From: an uncultured Pseudomonadales bacterium
Lineage (GTDB): Bacteria > Pseudomonadota > Gammaproteobacteria > Pseudomonadales > Azotimanducaceae
Assembly (NCBI GenBank): GCA_951813515.1
Contig: OX638346.1
Span: 2,163,617-2,227,616 of the forward strand
DNA length: 64,000 bases
Direction of reading: 5' to 3'
Shown piece by piece: positions 55,766 through 64,000 of this stretch; the first letter of the stretch is position 1, and the number at the start of each line of letters is the position of its first letter. Under the pieces are notes generated by a model that was not told the origin of the DNA, ran no database searches, and saw nothing but the letters and a program-made list of their open reading frames with translations. The translations under genes were made by a program, and so were the position numbers.

Positions 55766-57613
55766 CTAGCCCGCAACCCCCTCGACCAGGGTTTCAAAGT
55801 GGTCAATGCGCGATTCGAGCATCCTGATCGTGTCGCGCCAGAATGTCGGCTGGGTCAAATCGGCGTCCAGGTGCTTGTCCGCGAGTTCCTCGGCGGTGGT
55901 GCGTCCCGTGTCCTCGAGCAGGGCCCGGTATCGCGCAAAGAACTCGTCGCCCGCAGCCTCGCGGCGTGCGTAGACTCCGAGGCTGAACAGGTAGCCAAAA
56001 AGATACGGGAAGTTGTAGAAGCTTAGACCCGAAATGTAGAAGTGGAGCTTGTTCGCCCAGAACAACGGGTCCGGTTCCGAGAGGCTGTCTCCATACCAGT
56101 TGCGCCAGGCCGTGCTCATCATGTCCTTCAGTTCGTCGGGTCGTAGCGGGCGCTCGGCACGCGTTTGGTAGAAGTTGCGTTCAAATTCGAAGCGGGTGGG
56201 GATATTCAGTATGAACGCGATCAGCGCCTCCGCCTCCTGCCACACGATGTCTAGCTCCGCCTCCCGCGTCTCGGCGCGCTCAAGGAGGGCATTGCGTACG
56301 ATCGTCTCGCCGAAAGTGCTGGCGGTTTCCGCGATGGACATGCCGTACCCGCGCTGGCAGTCGGGGAGGTCGCGCATCACCCACGAGTGAAATGCATGCC
56401 CGAGTTCGTGCGCCAGGGTAATCACATCGCTCGCGCCGCCGGTATAGGTCATGTAGACGCGCGGCGTGCGCGATTTCCTGAAGTGGGTGCAGTACGCTCC
56501 GGGACGCTTGCGGCCGCCGACCGTGCCTTCGATCCAGCGGTTCGACGACATCATTCGAACGAACTCGCCCATGCGGGGGTTGATCGACCCATAGGAGGTC
56601 GCAATGATCTCGACCGCCTCCCCGTATGCAATCGCCGCTGCCTCGTGTTCGCCCGTCGAGGGGGCGGGTGCGCGCTGGTCCCACGGACCGTAGCGGGGTT
56701 TGCCGTACGCCTTCGCTTGCAGCCGCGCTGCGCGGCGCGCCAGGGGCATGGCTTCCTCGGCCACGCCGAGAATGGTGTCGAGGGTCGCGCGCTCGATGCG
56801 ATTCATGTGCAACGGAGCGTCGAGGAAGTGTGAGCCGCGGCGGTTGCACAGTTCCAGGCGCCATCCGGCGATCGCGTTGATCGCCGCCGAGCAGGACTCG
56901 ACATGCTGATCCCAGGCGGAGTTGATCGCTCGCCAGGCGCGTTCTCGCAGGCCGTCGTCGGGTCTCAGCAGCAGGCCGCTGGCTTCGGCCAGGCCCACTG
57001 TACGCGTCGCGCCGTTGTCGGGAATCTCGCACGTCAACGTGCCGGAGAGCTGATCGTAGAGGCGCCCCCAGGCTTGAATGCCATCTTGCGCCAGACTGGA
57101 TGCCAGCGTTTCCTGTTCGAGGCTCAGGCGCTCGCGGCGCCGCTTGCGCGCGTGCTCGACGACAAAACGCGCGGGTGCCGTCAGATCGTCGGTCAGGAAG
57201 GCTTCCGCCACGGCGTCCGGGACGCGATCCAGAAACTGCCACAACGGTTCGCCGATGGCGTCGTTGCGTTTCAAGTACGCCTGCAGTCGCCCGATCAATG
57301 CCTGCGCCGCTTCATCGGAGCTGTCCACGCTCAGCCGGCATTCGGCATAGGTTTCGAGGTCGCCGAGAAGCCGCGCGGTTTCTTCACCCAGGGCGAAGGC
57401 CTCGCGCGCGGCTTCGATCCCGGTTTCGGCTTTGTCAACGGTCAGCGTTCCCGCCCCTTCCAGCAGCGAACGCAGAACGGTGGCCGCCTGGTCACGTGCG
57501 TCGAACAGTGCGTCGATCCTCGAGAAGTCGTCGTCGACTTCGGCACAGTCGGGGGCGGGATACTCGCTGGCCAGGTCCCAACTCTCGCCGCCGTTGATGT
57601 CAGCCGTCGTCAT
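55766..57613 (-). CDS. M3 family oligoendopeptidase F-like peptidase
   Basis: 615 residues, cytosolic. The zinc motif HELGH is at 402-406 in VITLAHELGHAFHSWV; EE/E in the following helix would supply the third ligand. MTYTGGASDVITLAHE and KPRYGPWDQRAP are typical of the M3B family. The family degrades short peptides. Start ATG 57613 has GGAAAGGGG upstream; a longer frame from 57832 has no matching sequence. Confidence 0.92.
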   Translation of the reverse strand: MTTADINGGESWDLASEYPAPDCAEVDDDFSRIDALFDARDQAATVLRSLLEGAGTLTVDKAETGIEAAREAFALGEETARLLGDLETYAECRLSVDSSDEAAQALIGRLQAYLKRNDAIGEPLWQFLDRVPDAVAEAFLTDDLTAPARFVVEHARKRRRERLSLEQETLASSLAQDGIQAWGRLYDQLSGTLTCEIPDNGATRTVGLAEASGLLLRPDDGLRERAWRAINSAWDQHVESCSAAINAIAGWRLELCNRRGSHFLDAPLHMNRIERATLDTILGVAEEAMPLARRAARLQAKAYGKPRYGPWDQRAPAPSTGEHEAAAIAYGEAVEIIATSYGSINPRMGEFVRMMSSNRWIEGTVGGRKRPGAYCTHFRKSRTPRVYMTYTGGASDVITLAHELGHAFHSWVMRDLPDCQRGYGMSIAETASTFGETIVRNALLERAETREAELDIVWQEAEALIAFILNIPTRFEFERNFYQTRAERPLRPDELKDMMSTAWRNWYGDSLSEPDPLFWANKLHFYISGLSFYNFPYLFGYLFSLGVYARREAAGDEFFARYRALLEDTGRTTAEELADKHLDADLTQPTFWRDTIRMLESRIDHFETLVEGVAG

Positions 57614-57633
57614 TTCGTGTGTCCCCTTTCCAG

Positions 57634-59340
57634 CTAAAGTTCCCGCACGACCCGCATCCCCCGAGAATCCGACGCCTCGCCGCCCATGGTGCGAAACGTC
57701 ATCCGGTGGTGTTTGGGCGGGGCGTCGAACGCGCCTCCGCGAACGACTTTTAGTCGGGCGCAGTGAGGTTCCCACGCGCGTGCGGTGCGCGGTGCGCCCT
57801 TGTAGGATCCGTGCCAGCAGTCGGCGATCCACTCTTCCACGTTGCCGATGATATCGTATAGCCCAAACGCATTCGGCTTGAAACTCCCCACCGGCGCGAG
57901 GCGTGGGAACCCGTCCTCGCAGTTCGCCGTCTCGTAGTAGGGAAAGAGTTCCTTGAGAGCCTTGTCGGCAACATTGCCATGTTCACATAGCGTGTCGGCA
58001 TCATCGCCGAAGTAGTAGAGGCTGTCGCTGCCGGCGCGAGCCGCATACTCCCATTCGGCCTCGCTCGGCAATCGATAGTTGTAGCCGGTCTCGCGGGAAA
58101 GAAAGTCCACGTAAGCCTGGGCATCGCTGAGGGACAGGTCGGTGACTGGAAGATCCTTTCCTTTCGGGCGCGCCTGTTTGCGATAGCGATCGAACTCACT
58201 GGTGGTCACTTCGTATGAGCCGATGGCAAATGGCTCCAATACGCGAACTTGGCGCGCAGGTCGCTCGTCTCGGGCGCCGACATCCGATCCCATGCGAAAG
58301 GTCCCTGAAGCTACGACTACAAGTTCTGGCCCCTCGCCGCCAGATTTCATCTTGTCGCGGAATCGATGTCCCGGTGTGATGTCGAATCGTTGCATGTCGA
58401 GGTTCAACGACACGCCGGTGGACGTCATGGTCAAGTTGCGCACGAGGTTGCGATGGCCCATGGCCGTCGCCCGGATGCTGAAGGGTCCGGCCGGGAGGAG
58501 CATTTGTGCAGCGTAAGGTACCGGCTTGTCTTCCGATGCCGATACGACCGTCACGACGGCGTTGGCGGGACGAATGGCGATCGCGAGGCGTCCATACTGC
58601 CGCGTGAGGGTGACGCTCACGAGATTGCGACCGTGGGCAATGTCGACGTCCGATTCGTGTGCGTCATGGCCGGGCGACGAGACGCGCATGCGATAGGCGC
58701 CGATCGGTAGCCGGACTCCAGGCGTGTAGGTCCGCGGTGCGTCGAGTAGCTCGACCGATGCGCTGGCCGGAGTGAGTTGGAGCGAGAGTTCGCCCATGGG
58801 AATGCGCTCAAGTTCGACGGCGTGCGTGGTCTTTGTGCCGGGGAAGACCTCGACGGTCGCCGTTTTCGGTTCGCGACCATAGATCGACACTTCTACCGCG
58901 TGTTTGCCGGTCGGTATCGGGTCCAGGACAACGGGCGTCATCTCCTCCAGCGGGCGTTCATCCAGGATGACTCTCGCTCCGCGCGGGTTCGTTACGATCT
59001 CCAATGCGCCGAAGGCGGGCGCAAAGGACACGCGATGTGTCTTCCTGTCGTCCCGTTCCAACATCAAGTAGTCCAGGGAAGTGCCGTGATAGGGATGGCG
59101 CAGATGCAGGACCGCTTCCCCTGGCGGGACGTCCGGGATTTGTATCGGGGTAACGCCTTGCTCGTCGCCGTTCAGCACTACAGTGGCACCGGGGGGCGTG
59201 GAATCCACAACGAGCGTAGCGCTGCCGCGAATGAGGCCGGGACCATAGATTCCGACCGGTATCAGCAGCACTACAGCGCCGAGCAACGTCCAGGATCTGG
59301 GTGTTCGGCGGTTCGTCATTCGGGATTTATCGTGGGCCAC
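57634..59340 (-). CDS. Membrane-anchored PEGA-repeat protein with a formylglycine-generating-enzyme domain
   Basis: 568 residues from a GTG (or 561 from ATG 59319). A hydrophobic helix at about 18-36 anchors or exports it. Residues about 40-320 hold four PEGA-like units, e.g. ATLVVDSTPPGATVVLNGD and GALEIVTNPRGARVILDE. Residues about 343-568 are an FGE/SUMF1 domain: VASGTFRMGSD, SYEVTTSEFDRY, YRLPSEAEWEYAARAG, GNVEEWIADCW and VVRGGAFD. Such bacterial FGE-like proteins may oxidise a cysteine or simply bind ligands. The two cysteines needed for classical FGE activity were not confirmed. Stand-alone, upstream of pepF by 20 bases. Confidence 0.88.
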   Translation of the reverse strand: MAHDKSRMTNRRTPRSWTLLGAVVLLIPVGIYGPGLIRGSATLVVDSTPPGATVVLNGDEQGVTPIQIPDVPPGEAVLHLRHPYHGTSLDYLMLERDDRKTHRVSFAPAFGALEIVTNPRGARVILDERPLEEMTPVVLDPIPTGKHAVEVSIYGREPKTATVEVFPGTKTTHAVELERIPMGELSLQLTPASASVELLDAPRTYTPGVRLPIGAYRMRVSSPGHDAHESDVDIAHGRNLVSVTLTRQYGRLAIAIRPANAVVTVVSASEDKPVPYAAQMLLPAGPFSIRATAMGHRNLVRNLTMTSTGVSLNLDMQRFDITPGHRFRDKMKSGGEGPELVVVASGTFRMGSDVGARDERPARQVRVLEPFAIGSYEVTTSEFDRYRKQARPKGKDLPVTDLSLSDAQAYVDFLSRETGYNYRLPSEAEWEYAARAGSDSLYYFGDDADTLCEHGNVADKALKELFPYYETANCEDGFPRLAPVGSFKPNAFGLYDIIGNVEEWIADCWHGSYKGAPRTARAWEPHCARLKVVRGGAFDAPPKHHRMTFRTMGGEASDSRGMRVVREL

Positions 59341-59455
59341 GAGATCGGGTTGGCGGCATCGCTTCCACCTGGCTAACTGTACAGCCGCTCGCTCGCTCTG
59401 TCATACTGAAATCGGTCGACGCACACGTCGAGAGGCCGCACAGGAGAACGATGCA

Positions 59456-59758
59456 ATGAGCAATGTGGACGGAGTCTGGAACACGGTCACCAACACCCCC
59501 ATGGGTCCCCAATCCGCGACCATCACGCTCGCGACGGACGGCGCTACGCTGACGGGAAACATGTCGAGTCCGCAGGGCGCGATCGATATCGAAGACGGCG
59601 CCGTTGACGGAGACTCCCTGTCATGGAAAGCGAACATCACGTCACCCATGGTGATGACGCTTGAATTCTCGGCGACGGTGACCGGCGATGAGATCTCCGG
59701 GAACGTCCAGCTTGGTGCTTTCGGCAATGCAACCTTCTCGGGAACCAGGGCTTCCTGA
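59456..59758 (+). CDS. Small conserved-looking protein of unknown function
   Basis: 100 residues, MSNVDGVWNTVTNTPMGPQS start, Thr/Gly-rich beta strands such as ATITLATDGATLTGNMS and ATVTGDEISGNVQLGAFG. No signal peptide is seen. I recognise a family of similar short proteins from memory but cannot name it. The composition suggests a small beta-barrel. Confidence 0.65.
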   Translation: MSNVDGVWNTVTNTPMGPQSATITLATDGATLTGNMSSPQGAIDIEDGAVDGDSLSWKANITSPMVMTLEFSATVTGDEISGNVQLGAFGNATFSGTRAS

Positions 59759-59832
59759 CCTTGGATCCTGCGTGGCTCGTTGGAGTCTCGCTCGAGTCGG
59801 AACCCGAGTGAGACTCCGGCGGCTGGTCCAGT

Positions 59833-61266
59833 TCAGCCCGCCGCGTTGTATCCCATCACCGCCTTGACTTCGAGAAACTCCTCGAACCCGTATTGACCCC
59901 ATTCGCGACCGTTGCCCGACTGCTTGTAGCCGCCGAACGGTGCCTTGTTGTCGACGATCGCACCGTTCAGATGCACGTTGCCGGTGCGAATGCGGCGGGC
60001 AATGGCCTTGGCGCGTTCGGGGTCGCCGGACGAGATGTATCCCGACAATCCGTAGACCGTGTCGTTTGCGATCCGCACGGCGTCCTCGTCGTCCTCGTAG
60101 CCGATGAGCGACAGCACGGGTCCGAATATCTCTTCCCGGGCGATAGCCATGTCGTTCGTGACGTTTGAGAACACGGTCGGCTTGACGTAGTAGCCCTGGT
60201 TCATGCCGTCGGGTCGACCGGGACCGCCGGTCTCGAGCGTTGCGCCTTCGTCGATGCCTTTCTGTATCAGGTTCTGAATCTTCTCGAACTGTACCGACGA
60301 CACCACCGGCCCGATGGTCGTGCCCCGTGATTGCGGATCGCCGACTCTCACCTGTTCGGCGGCGGCCCTGGCGATCGAGGCCGCTTCTTCCATGCGTGCC
60401 CTGGGGACCAGCATTCGCGAGGGGGCGTTGCAGGACTGTCCCGAGTTCAGGCACATGCCGAATACGTCTCTCGAGATCGCCGTCGCAAAGTCGGCGTCGT
60501 CCAGGATGATGTTGGCGGACTTTCCGCCCAGTTCCTGCGCCACCCGCTTGACCGTAGGGGCGGCATTCCTGGCGACTTCGATGCCCGCGCGGGTCGATCC
60601 CGTGAACGACATCATGTCGATCCCCGGATGGGCGGACAGCGCGACTCCTACTGTGGGCCCGTCGCCGTTGACCAGGTTGAAGACGCCGGCCGGCACGCCG
60701 GCCTCGTCGAGTATCTCTGCAAAGACGATGGCGTTGAGGGGTGCTACCTCGGATGGCTTCAGGACCATCGTGCATGCTGCCGCCAGCGCTGGCGCGACCT
60801 TGCACGCAATCTGGTTGATGGGCCAGTTCCAGGGTGTAATGAACCCACAAACGCCGGCGGGTTCCCGGATGATGTGCGAGGTTCCGATGTCCTCTTCGAA
60901 CTCGAAGGTCCTCAAGACGTTCAGCGTCGTCATGAAATGGCCGAGACCGGCGGGTGCCTGGGCGGCGTTGGCAAGCGACATCGGCGCACCCATCTCTTCG
61001 CTGATGGTCGCGGCGAAATCTCCCATCCGGCGCTTGAATACTTCGATGATCGCCTCCATCACCTCGACGCGTTCCTCGCGCGTGGTCATGGACCAGGTCT
61101 CGAACGCGGCGGTGGCTGCGGCGACTGCGGCGTCGACATCCGCCGGTCCTCCCATGGCAATGGAGTCGATCGGCTCCTCTGTCGCCGGGTTGATCACTTC
61201 CAGTGTTGCTCCGGTGGACGACGCGACCCACTGGCCGTTGATGTAGAACTTCTGCGTGTTGCTCAT
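59833..61266 (-). CDS. NAD(P)-dependent aldehyde dehydrogenase
   Basis: 477 residues. Catalytic Cys279 lies in LNSGQSCNAPSR, the general base Glu245 in QELGGKS, and Asn147 in PWNWP. ITPWNWPINQIACKVAPALAA and the C-terminal FGGYKQSGNGREWG are standard. It is a non-specific type (betaine/aldehyde family); its substrate is not determined. It is on the minus strand and has no operon partners within reach. Confidence 0.92.
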   Translation of the reverse strand: MSNTQKFYINGQWVASSTGATLEVINPATEEPIDSIAMGGPADVDAAVAAATAAFETWSMTTREERVEVMEAIIEVFKRRMGDFAATISEEMGAPMSLANAAQAPAGLGHFMTTLNVLRTFEFEEDIGTSHIIREPAGVCGFITPWNWPINQIACKVAPALAAACTMVLKPSEVAPLNAIVFAEILDEAGVPAGVFNLVNGDGPTVGVALSAHPGIDMMSFTGSTRAGIEVARNAAPTVKRVAQELGGKSANIILDDADFATAISRDVFGMCLNSGQSCNAPSRMLVPRARMEEAASIARAAAEQVRVGDPQSRGTTIGPVVSSVQFEKIQNLIQKGIDEGATLETGGPGRPDGMNQGYYVKPTVFSNVTNDMAIAREEIFGPVLSLIGYEDDEDAVRIANDTVYGLSGYISSGDPERAKAIARRIRTGNVHLNGAIVDNKAPFGGYKQSGNGREWGQYGFEEFLEVKAVMGYNAAG

Positions 61267-61489
61267 GATCGTGCCTTCCCTTTGTTCGTGTAGAGACAGC
61301 TTCGTCCGGGCGGGACCCCAGCGGGGGCTCCACCGGCGGAGGTGGCATTCTCCACACAAATCGAAGGGACTTCCAGATGCGACGCCCGAAAGCAGCCGGC
61401 CAGTTGGCGGGGAGATGCGGTCCAGGGTCGCTGGAACGGTTCTGGACTAGCCGACATAATGTCGAAACGAACCAACTACCATAATCGAC

Positions 61490-63244
61490 GTGGCAGTTCT
61501 GCGCGCTTACAAATCGTCCCTGCGCTCCCAGCGGCGCCTGTTGTTCCTCATCCCGCCGATTCTCGTGCTGATCATCGTGTTCAGCCTGATGCTGTTTGTC
61601 GATGCACCAAGGGACGAAGTTGCGCTGGATGAGGACCTGTGCCCGACTGGCGCGGAAAAAATTGTGGAGCGCGCCGTGTTCCTGCTCGACCTGCGCAAAC
61701 CGCTCGATGCCGAACACGTATCGCTTCCCGGTCAGCTGCTGCGGGAAGTGGTGACGGGTCTGGACGCCAACTCGGAATTGCGGGTGTTCGCTCTCGCCGA
61801 CACGTCGAGCGCGCCAAGGACTTCCCTGGCGCGGAGTTGCAAGCCGTACGACAACGCCGAGTTGGCGGCCGGCGGCTCGGCGCCGGGACACGACTGCGAT
61901 GATCTAGACGCATTGTCCGAGGCTGCCCGGGACCGGGTGGCCCGGTTCTGCGCGTGGCGGGAGGCGTTGCAGAGCAGCCTCGACGGATTGGTTGTCCGGC
62001 AGGAGGGCGTGCCGGTCGCCAACGCTTACCTGGTGGAGGCTATCGAAGATACGATCCTCGAATTCTCCGAGTTCTCCGGGCAGCACTCGCTCTATATCTT
62101 TTCGGACATGATGCAACACGCCACGTGGCATTCGCAGCCGGAGTCGGGCGTGGAATACGCGGGCCTCCACGACCAGGGTGATGTACAGGCCGGTCTTGCG
62201 CCCTTGCTGCGCACAGTTGATGACCTGCGCATCAAGATCTTTTACGTCCCGCGACGAGGCGTCACCGAAGACACCCGGACAAAGGCTGACCACAAGGAGT
62301 TCTGGCGGGACTACTTTGCCGATTTTTCCGCTACCGGTGTCGAGTTCGAAGATCAACCGCTGATGGCTGCCTATGAAGTGGATTCGCTCGCGAGCGAGCC
62401 CACCGAGATGGAACTTGCGGCGCGGGAGCGGGAGCAGCTTCGGCTGGAGCGCGAACAGATTGAGCTCGCGTTGGCGGAAGTCGAGAAGGAGAGGGAAGCC
62501 CTCGAGGCGGCTCGACAGCTAGCTGCCGATGAAAGGCGAGAGCGAGACGCGCGAGAAGTCGAATTGGAACGGCAGCGGGAGTTGGCCCAAGCTCGGGAGG
62601 CGGAACGCGAAGCCGAGCAGCAGCGGCTCGAAGCCGAGCGGCTGCGCCTTGAGACGGAGCGATCCGAGGTCGAGAGTCGGGAACTGGCCGAACAGCGGGT
62701 GCAGGGTGCATTGCCGCGGCAGGAATCGATCATCGAGCCTGGGCAATCTGCAGCGGCGCCGAACCGGCCTCCACCGTCGATCTCGGCACGAGCGTCAGAA
62801 CCGGCAGGGGAGTCAATCCGCGAGAGTTCCGCGCCTGAACGTTCTGCGGATCAATCGCGCACCGCCGTCGTGCCGTGCGTGGCCCAACTGAAGCCCGAGT
62901 TCGATACTGGGGCAGACTTCTATCCCGGCGGACGTCGAGTGAACTATGGTAGCGCCGTCATCACGATTCGCTACGCGCTCGATGCCCAGGGCGAGACGGT
63001 GGACGACGAGACAGCGGTAGTCGGCGACAGCTCCAACGCGACACGGCCCCGGTTCCTTGATGCGTTGGCGAGCGACACTGTCGAGTTGGTCAAGAACTGG
63101 CAGTTTGCGTTCACCCAGGGGGATGCCTGCACCAGGCCCCAGGAGCAGACCGCGGTCTTCAGATATCGCTCCAAGTGCGTTGGCGCCCCGGTGCCGAAGT
63201 GTCGGACGATTCAGTCGGACGTAACGCTAATGACCGGGTCTTGA
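61490..63244 (+). CDS. Membrane-anchored coiled-coil protein with a von Willebrand-like front and a TonB-like end
   Basis: 584 residues from GTG 61490. Residues 1-15 are basic and 17-37 (LLFLIPPILVLIIVFSLMLF) are a transmembrane anchor. Residues about 55-290 resemble a degenerate VWA fold (FLLDLRKPL, HSLYIFSDMMQHATW) but lack the DxSxS metal motif. Residues 305-405 are a continuous Glu/Arg-rich coiled coil. A disordered linker (about 410-460) leads to a C-terminal domain (460-570, YPGGRRVNYGSAVITIRY, ELVKNWQFAFTQGD) that resembles TonB C-terminal domains and has paired cysteines. It is placed just before a glycosyltransferase, on the same strand. The role is unknown. Confidence 0.7.
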   Translation: MAVLRAYKSSLRSQRRLLFLIPPILVLIIVFSLMLFVDAPRDEVALDEDLCPTGAEKIVERAVFLLDLRKPLDAEHVSLPGQLLREVVTGLDANSELRVFALADTSSAPRTSLARSCKPYDNAELAAGGSAPGHDCDDLDALSEAARDRVARFCAWREALQSSLDGLVVRQEGVPVANAYLVEAIEDTILEFSEFSGQHSLYIFSDMMQHATWHSQPESGVEYAGLHDQGDVQAGLAPLLRTVDDLRIKIFYVPRRGVTEDTRTKADHKEFWRDYFADFSATGVEFEDQPLMAAYEVDSLASEPTEMELAAREREQLRLEREQIELALAEVEKEREALEAARQLAADERRERDAREVELERQRELAQAREAEREAEQQRLEAERLRLETERSEVESRELAEQRVQGALPRQESIIEPGQSAAAPNRPPPSISARASEPAGESIRESSAPERSADQSRTAVVPCVAQLKPEFDTGADFYPGGRRVNYGSAVITIRYALDAQGETVDDETAVVGDSSNATRPRFLDALASDTVELVKNWQFAFTQGDACTRPQEQTAVFRYRSKCVGAPVPKCRTIQSDVTLMTGS

Positions 63245-63317
63245 CGCGGCCGAGGACACGGCGCTTGCCGTGGGGGGAAGTCACCACGCTTCGCCGGGGC
63301 GGCGCTCGTGAGGTCGC

Positions 63318-64000
63318 ATGTACAAGAACCTGAGGGTTGGCGCGGTCGTTCCAGCGAGGGACGAGGAGGACAACATCGGTGCGGTTGTCCGGGAACTCCT
63401 GGCATTGAGGGATGGCGAGCAACGCTTGATGGATGACTTTGTTGTCTGTGACAACGGATCGACGGATGACACCGCACAACGGGCGCGCATGGCCGGCGCG
63501 CGGGTCGTCTGCCAGGAGAGCCCCGGCTACGGCATCGCTTGCCTCACTGCCATCGACGCGCTCGAAGAGGTGGATGTGGTGCTGTTTACGGACGGCGACG
63601 GATCGTTCGATGCCAGACAGAGCCTGGGGCTGCTTGCCGCCATCGCTGCGGGCGCCGACCTGGTGGTGGGGTCCCGGGCGCTCGGTCGAATGGAGCCAGA
63701 CGCCTTGTCCCTTGCGCAGCGGGGAGGGAACCGCCTGGCGAGTTTGCTGATTCGCCTTTTGTGGGCTCGGCGAGTGACGGACCTCGGCCCCTATCGTGCG
63801 ATCCGGGCCGACGCGCTTCGATTGATCGATATGCGCGATACGGCGTATGGCTGGACGATCGAGATGCAGATCAAGGCGATACAGTGCAACCTTCGGATCG
63901 TGGAAGTGCCCGTGGACACCTACCGTCGGCGCTTCGGGAAATCGAAAGTGGGAGGGACCTTGCGGGGCGTCATGGGCGCTGGTGCGGGGATCCTCTCGAC
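63318..64000 (+). CDS. Family 2 glycosyltransferase (3' end outside the window)
   Basis: The visible 227 residues start MYKNLRVGAVVPARDEEDNI with the GT-A fold. The donor-binding DxD-like motif is FTDGDGSFD near residue 95. The nucleotide-binding start and PYRAIRADALRLI with RRFGKSKVGG are like DPM1/undecaprenyl-phosphate-type glycosyltransferases. It may continue into membrane helices beyond the window. The start ATG 63318 is preceded by GAGGT (63310-63314), a short distance upstream. Confidence 0.85.
   Translation, partial: MYKNLRVGAVVPARDEEDNIGAVVRELLALRDGEQRLMDDFVVCDNGSTDDTAQRARMAGARVVCQESPGYGIACLTAIDALEEVDVVLFTDGDGSFDARQSLGLLAAIAAGADLVVGSRALGRMEPDALSLAQRGGNRLASLLIRLLWARRVTDLGPYRAIRADALRLIDMRDTAYGWTIEMQIKAIQCNLRIVEVPVDTYRRRFGKSKVGGTLRGVMGAGAGILS

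Overview
The window is high-GC chromosomal DNA from a proteobacterium, most likely a gammaproteobacterium. The evidence is the S10-spc-alpha ribosomal order with secY-rpmJ-rpsM and no infA, a DUF1820 gene after rplQ, and the general protein families. Genus cannot be told from the sequence alone. The mix of TRAP and polyamine-type ABC transporters, a Rieske oxygenase, a TauD-like dioxygenase and dienelactone hydrolases fits an aerobic heterotroph of marine or host-associated type; that part is inference.

Layout. 1-1.7 kb: 3' end of fusA. 1.7-3.9 kb: a divergent Rieske oxygenase/TetR pair sits where tuf normally lies. 3.9-18.6 kb: an S10-spc-alpha cluster (rpsJ to rplQ, with secY, rpmJ and rpoA), preceded by a leader with a promoter and an early intrinsic terminator. 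S17 and L17 carry long acidic extensions, and the start of rpmJ is duplicated in tandem. 18.6-21.9 kb: DUF1820, a MORN-repeat protein, an alpha/beta hydrolase and a Uma2 endonuclease-fold protein. 22.3-26.5 kb: a polyamine-type ABC transporter (binding protein, ATPase, one permease) interrupted by an NnrU-like gene between two dispersed repeats; the second permease is not seen. 26.7-32.0 kb: a 1769-residue subtilase with four repeat domains and a beta-propeller-like end. 32.0-37.5 kb: a zinc-family alcohol dehydrogenase, then a mevalonate operon (mvaD, phosphomevalonate kinase, and one protein fusing HMG-CoA reductase to mevalonate kinase). 37.5-38.2 kb: dienelactone hydrolase.

38.2-47.1 kb is a decayed accessory region: two integrase remnants, a frameshifted P4-type integrase and a frameshifted trypsin/zinc-ribbon gene. 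It also holds two intact genes, a family 3 solute-binding protein and an M16 protease. 47.3-51.1 kb: VOC protein, an HpaI-type aldolase stub and a TRAP transporter (DctM, DctQ, DctP). 51.1-57.6 kb: tandem stem-loops, a CADD/PqqC-like protein, an MFS glycoside/cation symporter, a TauD-like dioxygenase with a dienelactone hydrolase, a perfect 15-bp inverted repeat and oligoendopeptidase F. 57.6-64 kb: a PEGA/formylglycine-generating-enzyme protein, a small conserved-looking protein, aldehyde dehydrogenase, a membrane-anchored coiled-coil protein and a family 2 glycosyltransferase cut by the window end.

The most notable items are the HMG-CoA reductase-mevalonate kinase fusion in a proteobacterial mevalonate operon, the duplicated rpmJ start forming a coupled mini-ORF, the acidic tails on two ribosomal proteins, and two families of dispersed intergenic repeats, one copy of which encodes the C-terminus of DctQ.
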